From an uncultured Acetobacteraceae bacterium (GTDB lineage Bacteria; Pseudomonadota; Alphaproteobacteria; Acetobacterales; Acetobacteraceae), in assembly GCA_903918315.1 (NCBI GenBank), contig CAIXEA010000208.1, forward strand, positions 1 through 64,000: a DNA stretch of 64,000 nucleotides. The letters run 5' to 3'. The notes beneath the pieces are model-generated. The model did no database searches. It was not told the origin of the DNA and saw only the letters and a program-made list of their open reading frames with translations. Made by a program: the position numbers and the translations under genes. Each line of letters begins with the position of its first letter. Within the stretch, counting starts at the first letter, position 1. Shown here one piece after another: positions 16,781 to 24,619 of the stretch.

Positions 16781-17481
16781 GCCGCGCCAGGATAGCTGCG
16801 CGGCAGGATCTGCATCTCAGCCAATAAGTGGCCCAGATATTCGGTGTGCCGTCCCTCACGGCCCCCCGCCTGCATCCAACTTTCAGCAGGCTGAGCGAGC
16901 GTGGCCCGCGCCAGGATCGGCGCGACGACCGCTAACCAGGCTTCGCGATCGACGGATGCGGTGATCTCTCCGGTATACGGCCATAACGTATCGAGGGCTT
17001 CTTGCGCGCGACGATGGGATTCGTCCGTGCCATCGCCCAGCCGGATCAGCCATTCCGCCGCGTGGCGAACGTGATAAGCGGTTTCCTTTTCCGCCTTGGC
17101 GGCGATGGCAGCGAGGTCGGGATCCGTTGCCCCCATCGCCCCGCGCCAGAATAGATCGGATGCCGCTGACACCAAAAACAGCCGCGCGATCGTGAACGCG
17201 AAATCACCATTCGGCAGCTCGGCGATCAGTGCATTCCGGAATTGCGGCGGATCGCGGAGATAAGCGAGCGCGTCTTCCGCATAGCCCGTCGCCTGATACA
17301 AGGCCCGCGCCTGGCCGATAAGGTCGAGCGCGATATTGGCCAGCGCAAGTTCTTCCTCCAGCGTTGGCGCATGCCCTGTCCATTCGCTGGTCCGATGCCC
17401 CAGGATCAGCGCATCATCGGCGAGTGCGAGGAATGACCGGATACGGGGCGTTTCGTCGATGGTGATGGAGGTGGTGGCCAC
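16774..17481 (-). CDS. paaC: 1,2-phenylacetyl-CoA epoxidase structural subunit PaaC
   Basis: PaaC is the non-catalytic ferritin-like partner of PaaA in the ring 1,2-phenylacetyl-CoA epoxidase. The 235 residues include LADDALILGHRTSEWTGHAPTLEEELALANIALDLIGQA near the N-terminus and AEKETAYHVRHAAEWLIRLGDGT in the middle, both highly typical. The C-terminal GREGRHTEYLGHLLAEMQ is also conserved. It starts two bases after the paaB stop and overlaps paaD. Confidence 0.96.
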   Translation of the reverse strand: MATTSITIDETPRIRSFLALADDALILGHRTSEWTGHAPTLEEELALANIALDLIGQARALYQATGYAEDALAYLRDPPQFRNALIAELPNGDFAFTIARLFLVSAASDLFWRGAMGATDPDLAAIAAKAEKETAYHVRHAAEWLIRLGDGTDESHRRAQEALDTLWPYTGEITASVDREAWLAVVAPILARATLAQPAESWMQAGGREGRHTEYLGHLLAEMQILPRSYPGAAW

Positions 17482-17483
17482 GT

Positions 17484-17771
17484 CTACATGTGCCCCACGT
17501 CTTCCGGCACCTCATAGAATGTCGGATGCCGGTAGATTTTCGACCCGGTCGGTTCGAACAGCATGCCCCGATCGGAAGGGTCCGAGGCGACGATGGCATT
17601 GGAGGGAACGACCCAGAGGGACAGCCCTTCGCCTCGCCGCGTATAGACATCGCGGGCAGCCTGCAGCGCCATGGCAGCATCAGCGGCATGGACGGAACCG
17701 ACATGCTTATGCGCCAGCCCATTGCGGGCGCGGACGAAGACTTCCCAAAGCGGTGTGCGGCCTTCAGCCAT
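17484..17771 (-). CDS. paaB: 1,2-phenylacetyl-CoA epoxidase subunit PaaB
   Basis: This 95-residue protein matches PaaB throughout: PLWEVFVRARNGLAHKHVGSVHA, then ALQAARDVYTRRGEG.SLWVV, ending FYEVPEDVGHM. PaaB bridges and organises PaaA-PaaC heterodimers in the complex. The ATG at 17771 begins MAEGRTPLWEV and lies one base after the paaA stop; a longer frame opening at 17957 lies inside paaA and is not the start. Confidence 0.95.
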   Translation of the reverse strand: MAEGRTPLWEVFVRARNGLAHKHVGSVHAADAAMALQAARDVYTRRGEGLSLWVVPSNAIVASDPSDRGMLFEPTGSKIYRHPTFYEVPEDVGHM

Positions 17772-17772
17772 G

Positions 17773-18747
17773 TCAGGCGGCCTTTCGTTGCTGTTTGGCC
17801 GCATGCGCCAGGGCGGCGTCCCGGACCCAGGCGCCCTCGGCATGCGCTTTCTGACGCGCGGTGAGCCGGTCGCGGTTACATGGCCCGTTGCCGGCCAGCA
17901 CGCGGCGGAATTCGTCCCAGTCAATGGTGCCGAACTGCCAATGGCCAGATGCTTCATCCAACCGCAGTTCGGGATCCGGGAAGGTCAGGCCAAGGAACTG
18001 CCCCTGCGGCACCGTCGCATCGACAAATTTCTGCCGCAGCGCGTCGTTGGTGAAGCGCTTGATCTTCCAGCGCATGGAGGTGTCGGAGTGCGCGGACTCC
18101 GTATCCGGTGGGCCGAACATCATCAGACACGGCCACCACCAGCGGTTCAGCGCATCCTGCGCCATCGCCTTTTGTTCGGGCGTGCCGCGGCACAGCGTCA
18201 ACATGATCTCATAGCCCTGGCGCTGGTGGAACGACTCCTCCCGGCAAACGCGGATCATGGCGCGGGCGTAGGGGCCGAACGAGCAACGGCAGAGCGGGAT
18301 CTGGTTCATGATCGCCGCGCCATCCACGAGCCAGCCGATGGTGCCGATATCGGCCCAACTGAGCGTGGGGTAGTTGAAGATCGAGGAATATTTCGCACGG
18401 CCGGACAGCAACTGGTCGGTCAGCTCCTCCCGCGACACGCCGAGCGTTTCTGCCGCTGAATAGAGGTAGAGGCCGTGCCCGCCCTCATCCTGAACCTTGG
18501 CCAACAGGGCGGCCTTGCGGCGGAGCGAGGGGGCACGGGTGATCCAATTGCCTTCAGGCAGCATGCCAACAACTTCAGAATGCGCGTGCTGACTGATCTG
18601 ACGAATCAGGGTGCGGCGATAGGCCTCTGGCATCCAGTCATTGGGTTCGATTCGCTCCTCCGCGTCGATACGCGCCTGGAAGCGGTCAGCGTCCGGGGAT
18701 GCGTCAGCGGCGGCGGTATCCTTGGTGTTCAGGGCTTGGCTGTACAT
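17773..18747 (-). CDS. paaA: 1,2-phenylacetyl-CoA epoxidase catalytic subunit PaaA
   Basis: PaaA is the di-iron oxygenase subunit that epoxidises phenylacetyl-CoA in aerobic phenylacetate degradation. The 324-residue protein keeps the iron-binding motifs EGGH (88-91) and EESFH (170-174), along with the strongly conserved [16 protein letters not shown]. Start at 18747 gives MYSQALN; a longer frame to 18882 adds a poor arginine-rich stretch. It leads paaABCD on the minus strand, divergent from a glutaredoxin gene across ~250 bp where its promoter must lie. Confidence 0.96.
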   Translation of the reverse strand: MYSQALNTKDTAAADASPDADRFQARIDAEERIEPNDWMPEAYRRTLIRQISQHAHSEVVGMLPEGNWITRAPSLRRKAALLAKVQDEGGHGLYLYSAAETLGVSREELTDQLLSGRAKYSSIFNYPTLSWADIGTIGWLVDGAAIMNQIPLCRCSFGPYARAMIRVCREESFHQRQGYEIMLTLCRGTPEQKAMAQDALNRWWWPCLMMFGPPDTESAHSDTSMRWKIKRFTNDALRQKFVDATVPQGQFLGLTFPDPELRLDEASGHWQFGTIDWDEFRRVLAGNGPCNRDRLTARQKAHAEGAWVRDAALAHAAKQQRKAA

Positions 18748-18999
18748 GCGGGGAGTATGGCAATAATCCCGTCCGAAACCAACGGGCGTTTCCCTGAGCC
18801 CGGTGCTCCGCCGGTGCGGGGGACGGGATATGCGGCTCGCTTGATCCATTCGCACATCTTGCAAGACTATCGACCGGCGCATCTGTCACTTCGAACGCCC
18901 ACGAACGACCGGACAGATCACGCGCTAGCCACACGCAGTGCTTGCCCCCTTGCACAACCCCTGACTTCGCACGACATTTCCGTGACGAGGTGGAAGTTC

Positions 19000-19254
19000 A
19001 TGCCAAAAATCGAAATCTATACCCAGCCCTGGTGCCCGTTCTGCGAACGCGCGGTGCATATCCTGTCCACCAAGGGTGTCGAATTCACGGAAATCGACGC
19101 GCCGCATGGTTCGGCCGCGCGGGTCGATGCCAATACCCGGTCAGGTGGGCGGACGACCATGCCGCAGATCTTCATCGGCGGTCAGCATATCGGCGGCTGT
19201 GACGACCTGGTGGCGCTGGACCGCGCGGGTAAGCTGGACCCTCTGCTGCGATGA
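19000..19254 (+). CDS. grxC: Glutaredoxin 3
   Basis: An 84-residue monothiol/dithiol oxidoreductase with the classic CPFC active site (residues 11-14, in YTQPWCPFCERA), TMPQIFIGGQHIGGCDDL glutathione-binding segment and short C-terminus. It reduces disulfides and deglutathionylates proteins in the cytoplasm. ATG at 19000 has AGGTGG upstream. The TGA overlaps the ATG of the next gene (ATGA), so the two are probably translationally coupled. Confidence 0.96.
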   Translation: MPKIEIYTQPWCPFCERAVHILSTKGVEFTEIDAPHGSAARVDANTRSGGRTTMPQIFIGGQHIGGCDDLVALDRAGKLDPLLR

Positions 19255-19718
19255 TCCACTACCAGCTCCGCTGCAGCCAGGACCACGAATTCGATGGCTG
19301 GTTCCCCGATAGTGCGGCTTTCGACAAGCAGGCCAGGCGCGGATTGGTGGAATGCCCGACCTGTGGTGACGTCAAGGTCGAACGTGCGCTGATGGCCCCC
19401 GCCGTCGCGACCCGTGCCAGTGCACCCGAGCCGGTACCCACGGAAGCGCCGATCGCGGCACCGCCGATGCCCGCGGTCGCCGGCGGTGGGCGCATGCCGG
19501 CACAGCTTGTCGCGATGCTGCAGAGACTGCGCGCCGAAGTGGAGAAGAACTGCGACTATGTCGGCCCGGATCTGGCGGAAGAGGCCAGGCGAATCCATCA
19601 CGGGGAGGCGGAAGAGCGGGGCATCTACGGCGAAACCACCGCGGAAGAGGCCGAGGCCTTGGCTGATGAGGGCATCGACCTGCACCCATTGCCCTGGGTA
19701 CCGCGCGCGGACGGCTGA
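19251..19718 (+). CDS. DUF1178 family protein
   Basis: The 155-residue protein starts MIHYQLRCSQDHEFDGWF and has ECPTCGDVKVERALMAP, giving a likely zinc-binding pattern of Cys8 with the later CPTC pair. A Pro/Ala-rich linker is followed by the conserved DYVGPDLAEEARRIHHGEAEERGIYG block. This is diagnostic of DUF1178, an alpha/betaproteobacterial family of unknown function often placed after grxC and carbon-nitrogen hydrolase genes. Its start overlaps the grxC stop. Confidence 0.93.
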   Translation: MIHYQLRCSQDHEFDGWFPDSAAFDKQARRGLVECPTCGDVKVERALMAPAVATRASAPEPVPTEAPIAAPPMPAVAGGGRMPAQLVAMLQRLRAEVEKNCDYVGPDLAEEARRIHHGEAEERGIYGETTAEEAEALADEGIDLHPLPWVPRADG

Positions 19719-19748
19719 CGGCCGCCACCTCGCCCAGACAGACACTGA

Positions 19749-20822
19749 TTACCGCGATGAACCCGGGCAGGCCGTCGGGGGCACAGCATCCATCACGAAA
19801 TGGATCAGGCAATCCGCATAGACCTGGGCGAACATAAAGCTGCCCCCGCCGCCATGCCCGGTGATAGCCGGGGGGCGATCGATCAACAGGAGGGCGCCGA
19901 CACGGGACGGGAGCGCGTCGCGGAACAGCCCCGCACGGCTTGTCATATCGGTTACATAGATATCCTTGTCGAAGAGCGCGATGGCGACGCGGGTGGCGGG
20001 TGCCTTGGCCGCGTGAACGATGGTGTGCATCTCCGCGGTATTGTCCGACCGGGTGGTCCCGCCAAAATAAGCCGGCGAAGTCACGATCACCGCATCGGCC
20101 AATCCGGCGACATCCAGAATTTCCAGGCTGGTCCAGCCGCCGCGCGACTGACCCCCCGCGACGATCCTGCGCCAACCCTTTTGACGGAGTTTGGCAAGAC
20201 CGTCCCTTAACCAGAGCGCGGCACGATCCGCGTAATCGTGGGAAGGTTCCCGGTCGAAGCGAACGATATCGAAGCCAGCGTTGTTAAAGGCCCGGACATA
20301 CGGGGGTGGTTGCTGGCCGCGCATATCCATCATGTTGTTCTTGCCATGGCCCCAAACATACAGACCCGCCGCGGCGGAGGGCCCGTGCCACAGGAAACGC
20401 GGATCGGGCACGAACGCGTAGTCCGTGGTCTCGATCAACGGTCCGGGTGGGGAGGATGGGGCAGGGGATTCCTTGCCCGGCCATACAATCCGCAAATCCT
20501 CCGCGTATAGGGCACAGTGTTCGGCGCCCTTGCCGGAGCAGGATTTCAGGGCTTTATCGCGGGCTTCCTCGGGCGTTGAGGCTCCGCCGTACCAGCCGAA
20601 CGTCCCATCGGGCGCCAGCGCGAAGGCGCGTGGCAGGTTGGATTGGAGGAAGCGCGCATAGGATTCGCGCCCGGTCGCATCGAGGTTGGGGGCGAGCCCG
20701 ATCGTCATAATCGGGGGCTCAGTGGCCTGTGTGGATAAGGGCGCCCCCGCGCTGGCCAGCACCGCAAGGAGCCAGGCCCTGGCCCGGGCACGCAAGGTGA
20801 CACACCCGGGCCAGGTCGGCAT
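19749..20822 (-). CDS. Exported alpha/beta-hydrolase-fold protein
   Basis: The 357-residue product has an N-terminal signal-like stretch (basic LRARARAW then LLAVLASAGAPL). An early domain contains a FGWYGG...A...AL..C pattern, and a hydrolase domain carries the nucleophile elbow GGQSRGGW. Candidate catalytic acid is in FDKDIY and histidine in ITGHGGGGSF. Three or more cysteines (KSCSGKGAEHC) suggest periplasmic disulfides. The substrate is unknown. It lies immediately downstream of the SDR and PuuD-like genes on the same strand, six bases from the SDR stop. Confidence 0.7.
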   Translation of the reverse strand: MPTWPGCVTLRARARAWLLAVLASAGAPLSTQATEPPIMTIGLAPNLDATGRESYARFLQSNLPRAFALAPDGTFGWYGGASTPEEARDKALKSCSGKGAEHCALYAEDLRIVWPGKESPAPSSPPGPLIETTDYAFVPDPRFLWHGPSAAAGLYVWGHGKNNMMDMRGQQPPPYVRAFNNAGFDIVRFDREPSHDYADRAALWLRDGLAKLRQKGWRRIVAGGQSRGGWTSLEILDVAGLADAVIVTSPAYFGGTTRSDNTAEMHTIVHAAKAPATRVAIALFDKDIYVTDMTSRAGLFRDALPSRVGALLLIDRPPAITGHGGGGSFMFAQVYADCLIHFVMDAVPPTACPGSSR

Positions 20823-20828
20823 GGCGGG

Positions 20829-21590
20829 TTAGCCGCCGCCGTTGATCGTCAGCACGGTCCCGGTGGTGTAACCAGACAGCGGGCTGGCGAGGAATGCCAC
20901 CGCGTTGCCGATTTCCGCCGGGGAGGCGGCGCGGCCGAACGGCATGGATGCCGACAGCTCCCGCCAGCGATTTTCATCGCCCCATTTCGCCTGCGCTTCA
21001 GCCTTGCGCAGCATGATCAGCCGGTCGGTTTCCACCGGGCCGGGATTGATCGCGACGACGCGCAGGCCGTCCGCCGGGGCGCCTTTGCCCAGCGCGCGCG
21101 TGAACGCCATCAGGGACGCGTTGCCGGCCGCGCCCGCGATGTAGCCGGTCGGGAAGCTTTCGCCCGCCGCACCGATGACGTTGATGATGACGCCGGCTTT
21201 GCGGGCTTTCATCTGGCCATAGATCACGCGGCAGAACGAGATGTAGCCGAACACCTTCAGATCCCAGGCCTGGCGCCAGCGCTCGTCATCGATCGACAGC
21301 AGGTCACCCGGCGGGATGGCGCCGGCGTTGTTGACCAGAATGTCGATTTCGCCCGCTTCCAGCGCAACCTTGCGCACGGCCGCGTCAGACGACAGATCCG
21401 CGGCGATGGTGCGAACGTTGACCTGCCGCTTGGCGCGAAGGCCCGCGGCGGCCTGATCCAGCAGCGCCTGATCCCGGGCCACCAGGATCACGTTAACGCC
21501 CTCGGACGCCAGGACGTCGGCGGTGGCAAGCCCAATGCCCTTGGAGCCGCCGGTAATGAGAGCCGTCTTACCGGCCAGTTGTAGGTCCAT
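20829..21590 (-). CDS. Short-chain dehydrogenase/reductase with atypical active site
   Basis: This 253-residue SDR has the NAD(P)-binding TGGSKGIG motif and NNAG, and the C-terminal GYTTGTVLTINGG. In the catalytic region the usual Ser and the Lys of YxxxK are missing: the segment reads GAAGESFPTGYIAGAAGN, so Tyr is followed by Ile-Ala-Gly-Ala. Some family members share this form, so it may be a divergent subfamily, not a broken gene. ATG 21590 begins MDLQLAGKTALITGG; it starts one base after the stop of the PuuD-like gene. Confidence 0.88.
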   Translation of the reverse strand: MDLQLAGKTALITGGSKGIGLATADVLASEGVNVILVARDQALLDQAAAGLRAKRQVNVRTIAADLSSDAAVRKVALEAGEIDILVNNAGAIPPGDLLSIDDERWRQAWDLKVFGYISFCRVIYGQMKARKAGVIINVIGAAGESFPTGYIAGAAGNASLMAFTRALGKGAPADGLRVVAINPGPVETDRLIMLRKAEAQAKWGDENRWRELSASMPFGRAASPAEIGNAVAFLASPLSGYTTGTVLTINGGG

Positions 21591-21591
21591 G

Positions 21592-22335
21592 TTATGCAGC
21601 CTTTCTTGTGACACCCTTCCGCGTCCGGCATGCATCGCCGAACGCCTGGAATAGCGCCACACTAGCCGGACTCTCCGCGAAGCGCCATTCAGGGTGCCAC
21701 TGGAGGCCCAGGACAAAGCCCGGTGCACTCGGATAGGATACGGCTTCAATGGTGCCATCGGCGGCACGGGCTTCGACGATGAGACCTTCCGCGAGCCGAT
21801 CGATCGCCTGGCCGTGCAGGGAGTTCACCATGATCTCGCTGGCGCCAACGATGCGCGCGAGTTGGCCGCTCACGGTGACGGGGTGTTTCGGGCCGTATTT
21901 TTCGTCGAGAGTCCCCGGTCCGCCCCGGTGATCCATACGGTCGTCCTTGATGTGCACCCGCTGGAATAAGGTGCCGCCGAGCGCGACGTTCAGTTCCTGA
22001 ATGCCCCGGCAAATCGCCATGACGGGAATACCGCGTGCGATCGCGGCTCGGATGAGGGGCAGAGTGGTGGAGTCGCGGTCCGGATCGTGCTTGTCCGGTG
22101 TCTCACTTTCGCCGCCATCATAATGGTCGGGATGCACGTTGCTTGGGCTTCCTGGAACGAGCAGGCCGTCGATCGTTTCCAGCAGTGCCAACTGCCGATC
22201 GCCCATGGGCGGGATCATAATCGGTAGCGCCCCAACCCCGTGCACGACTGCGTGCGCATAGCGGGCTGGGGTTAAATGCATCTCCCGCTCATCGATCACT
22301 CTGGCGCAGGCGGGGATGCCGACAATCAGATTCAT
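21592..22335 (-). CDS. Class I glutamine amidotransferase-like hydrolase (peptidase C26, PuuD-like)
   Basis: A 247-residue member of the gamma-glutamyl-GABA hydrolase group, which cleaves gamma-glutamyl amides in polyamine breakdown. The nucleophile cysteine is in MAICRGIQELNVALGG and the catalytic His/Glu in GLQWHPEWR; the conserved MVNSLHGQAIDRLA block is present. ATG 22335 (MNLIVGIP) is chosen over upstream in-frame starts. No other putrescine-pathway genes are nearby, so the substrate is uncertain. The unit MFS-hydrolase-SDR-exported hydrolase runs on one strand with very short gaps. Confidence 0.85.
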   Translation of the reverse strand: MNLIVGIPACARVIDEREMHLTPARYAHAVVHGVGALPIMIPPMGDRQLALLETIDGLLVPGSPSNVHPDHYDGGESETPDKHDPDRDSTTLPLIRAAIARGIPVMAICRGIQELNVALGGTLFQRVHIKDDRMDHRGGPGTLDEKYGPKHPVTVSGQLARIVGASEIMVNSLHGQAIDRLAEGLIVEARAADGTIEAVSYPSAPGFVLGLQWHPEWRFAESPASVALFQAFGDACRTRKGVTRKAA

Positions 22336-22363
22336 ACCCGGGTCTCTCCTGTTCTTGCTCCGA

Positions 22364-23566
22364 TTATGAGCGAGGCCGGAGGCGATCGGCAATCACCGCG
22401 CAGAGCATTCCGAAGACCATCAGCGCCGCCATGCCGCGTGGGGTTCCGTCGGTCAGCAGGCCTACGAATAAGCCGCTGGTGGCGCCAAGTGAGAACTGGA
22501 ACAGTCCCATCAAGGCCGAGGCGCTGCCGGCATGCGCCCCATGGCGGGCGAGGGCGCCGACCGCGCTGTTGGAATTGTTGAAGCCCTGGCAGCTGAGGAT
22601 GACGATCAGTGGTGCCACGATCACGGGCAGGATGTGAACCCCGCTGAACGCCAGCACCGCGAGGATGATCGTGGCACCGAGCGAAATGCGGCAAATGATG
22701 GTCAGCATGCGCGACAGCCCGACCTTGGGCAGCAAGCGCGCGTTCACCTGGGAGCCCGCGATCAACCCGCAGGCGCAAAGGCCGAACACCAGAGCGTAAC
22801 CCGACGGCGAAAGGCCAAACCCCTGAATGAACACCGGTGCGGAACCGGCGAGATAAGCAAACATGCAGAATGTGCCGCCTCCGCCCATCGCGGCATGGGT
22901 GATGAAGCCACGCTCCCGCACGATCAGGATGTAGCGGGCCAACTGCTCCCGCGCGCCCAGATAGATGCGCTTTTCGGGCGGCAAGGTCTCCGGCAGGACC
23001 CGCCATGCCAGCAGGCTGCAGGTGATTCCATAGACGGCCAGGATCACAAAGATCAGCCGCCATTGGAAAAACGTCAGAATCAGCCCGCCCAATGACGGCG
23101 CGAGGATTGGCGCCACCCCCATCACCAGCATCAGCCGCGACATCAGGATGGCGGCCTGGTGCCCTTGTGCCAGATCGCGCACCATCGCGCGGGCGATCAC
23201 CATCCCCGCGGAGGCGCCGACGGCTGCGATTGCCCGTGCGATGGCCAAAAACGTGAGGTTGGGTGCCATCGCGCAGCCGATGGTGGCAATCGCGAACAAG
23301 GCGGTGCCCAGGATCAGTGGCGGGCGGCGGCCGAAGCGATCGGACAGCGTCCCCTGCATGATCTGGCCGACCCCGAGCCCGGCGAACCAGGCGGCCAGGG
23401 TGAGCTGCGCGGTGCCGGAGGCAGTGCCGAACGTGGCCTCGACCGCCGGAAAGGCCGGGAGGTACATGTCAGTGGCGGCGGGGCCGATGGCGATAAAGAA
23501 ACCAAGCAGCCGCGGCAGCCAGGAGGGGATGGGCGGTCGGGAGACGGTGGCGGTGTCAGTGCTCAT
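22364..23566 (-). CDS. Bcr/CflA-type MFS multidrug exporter
   Basis: The 400-residue protein has about twelve hydrophobic segments. It shows Bcr/CflA signatures: the early ATDMYLPAFPA, the loop LSDRFGRRPPLILG between helices 2 and 3, and RAMVRDLAQG. Proteins of this group export drugs, dipeptides or sulfonamides by proton antiport across the inner membrane. The start at 23566 gives MSTDTATVSR, a short cytoplasmic tail. Stop lies 29 bases upstream of the PuuD-like start, so co-transcription is likely. The true substrate cannot be read from sequence. Confidence 0.9.
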   Translation of the reverse strand: MSTDTATVSRPPIPSWLPRLLGFFIAIGPAATDMYLPAFPAVEATFGTASGTAQLTLAAWFAGLGVGQIMQGTLSDRFGRRPPLILGTALFAIATIGCAMAPNLTFLAIARAIAAVGASAGMVIARAMVRDLAQGHQAAILMSRLMLVMGVAPILAPSLGGLILTFFQWRLIFVILAVYGITCSLLAWRVLPETLPPEKRIYLGAREQLARYILIVRERGFITHAAMGGGGTFCMFAYLAGSAPVFIQGFGLSPSGYALVFGLCACGLIAGSQVNARLLPKVGLSRMLTIICRISLGATIILAVLAFSGVHILPVIVAPLIVILSCQGFNNSNSAVGALARHGAHAGSASALMGLFQFSLGATSGLFVGLLTDGTPRGMAALMVFGMLCAVIADRLRPRS

Positions 23567-23649
23567 GGAGTGCGTATGTCCGGGTGTGGTCGTCCGTTGT
23601 CTCGCTCCCCTGTTTTATTGATTGCATCGCCTAAGGCGTCGAAGCTGCG

Positions 23650-23678
23650 TTGACAAGGCCGGGTGTTTGGCATTAACC
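23650..23678 (+). promoter_or_regulatory. Probable promoter of tRNA-Tyr
   Basis: A consensus -35 hexamer TTGACA (23650-23655) is followed by an AT-rich CATTAACC (23671-23678) at -10 distance, placing a transcription start a few bases before the tRNA at 23693. The match at -35 is perfect, the -10 is weak. Confidence 0.5.
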
Positions 23679-23692
23679 CCCGGCCTCTGTGC

Positions 23693-23778
23693 GGAGGGGT
23701 GCCCGAGTGGCTAAAGGGGGCGGACTGTAAATCCGCTGGCGCACGCCTACGTTGGTTCGAATCCAACCCCCTCCACCA
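23693..23778 (+). tRNA. tRNA-Tyr (GTA)
   Basis: An 86-base type II tRNA. The acceptor stem is GGAGGGG/CCCCTCC with discriminator A and encoded CCA (23776-23778). The D-arm has GAGTGGCTAAAGGGG, the anticodon loop CTGTAAA has GTA at 23727-23729, and there is a long variable arm and T-arm GTTGGTTCGAATCCAAC. The long variable arm and GTA anticodon identify it as tyrosine-specific. Confidence 0.97.
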
Positions 23779-23927
23779 GATCCCCGCGCCACCTCGGTTG
23801 GATCTGCGCCTGCTTTGGCCTTCATACCAGCGTGGTGGGCGATTGAGGTGGCAAACACTTCCCCCTTGCCGTCAGGCCGCGACCGGTCGCAGTATTCCGT
23901 GTCCAGTTCGAGCAGGGAGCCGCGTCC

Positions 23928-24461
23928 ATGACCGCCAAAAGCAAGGGTAAAATCCGTCACTTCGCCTTCAGCGTCGCAGACCCGTGGGAGACCGCGGAGT
24001 TCTACAAGGATGTCATGGGATTGGAGGAAGTCTCCGAACTCGACGGCCCACTGGCCGAGGGTATCTTCCTCACCGACGGTGTCGTGAACCTGGCTCTGCT
24101 ACATTTCAAGGACGAAGAAGCCTCCCAGGGTTTCGGCACACAGTACGTGGGCCTGCATCACATCGGCTTCTGGGTCGATGATGTGATCAAGTCCTCTGAA
24201 CAGGCGGTGGCCGCCGGCGCCAAATGGATGATGGGTGATCCGGAAAATCCGCATGGCTATGAGGTCAAGCACACCGACCTGTCGGGCATCGTCTTCGACG
24301 TGGCGGCCCATGGCTGGGCGGGCGCGCAGAAGGACCCTGGTGAGCCGGGCAATGAAGTGCATCCTAATCCCCGCCGCCGCCTCGCCAAATTCGACGAACG
24401 CCGCGAAGCCGCCCGGAAGGCACATGAAGCCCGCAAGGCCAAGGTATTGGAAGCGGTCTGA
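23928..24461 (+). CDS. VOC (glyoxalase/dioxygenase superfamily) protein
   Basis: A 177-residue single-VOC-domain protein: IRHFAFSVADPWETAEFYKDVMGLEEVSE at the start, HHIGFWVDD in the second beta-alpha unit and SGIVFDVAAHGW near the end. The first metal ligand position is probably His11 and a second His is in LHHIGF. VOC proteins include lyases, isomerases and dioxygenases, so no reaction is assigned. The last ~40 residues are a charged Arg/Lys/Glu/Ala helix. The gene lies 150 bases after tRNA-Tyr and is not obviously linked to it. Confidence 0.82.
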   Translation: MTAKSKGKIRHFAFSVADPWETAEFYKDVMGLEEVSELDGPLAEGIFLTDGVVNLALLHFKDEEASQGFGTQYVGLHHIGFWVDDVIKSSEQAVAAGAKWMMGDPENPHGYEVKHTDLSGIVFDVAAHGWAGAQKDPGEPGNEVHPNPRRRLAKFDERREAARKAHEARKAKVLEAV

Positions 24462-24619
24462 CCGGCGCCACGTCGCACGCCCAACAAGGCGCCGACCTGC
24501 GCTTTGCGCGGGTGGAGCGTCTGACGGGCAACGATGACACCCGGCCACACGCTATCTGGGGTCCCGATCGGCGAAGCGTGCTAAACTGCACGCCGTCACG
24601 TTTGACCGAAGGGTCCCCC

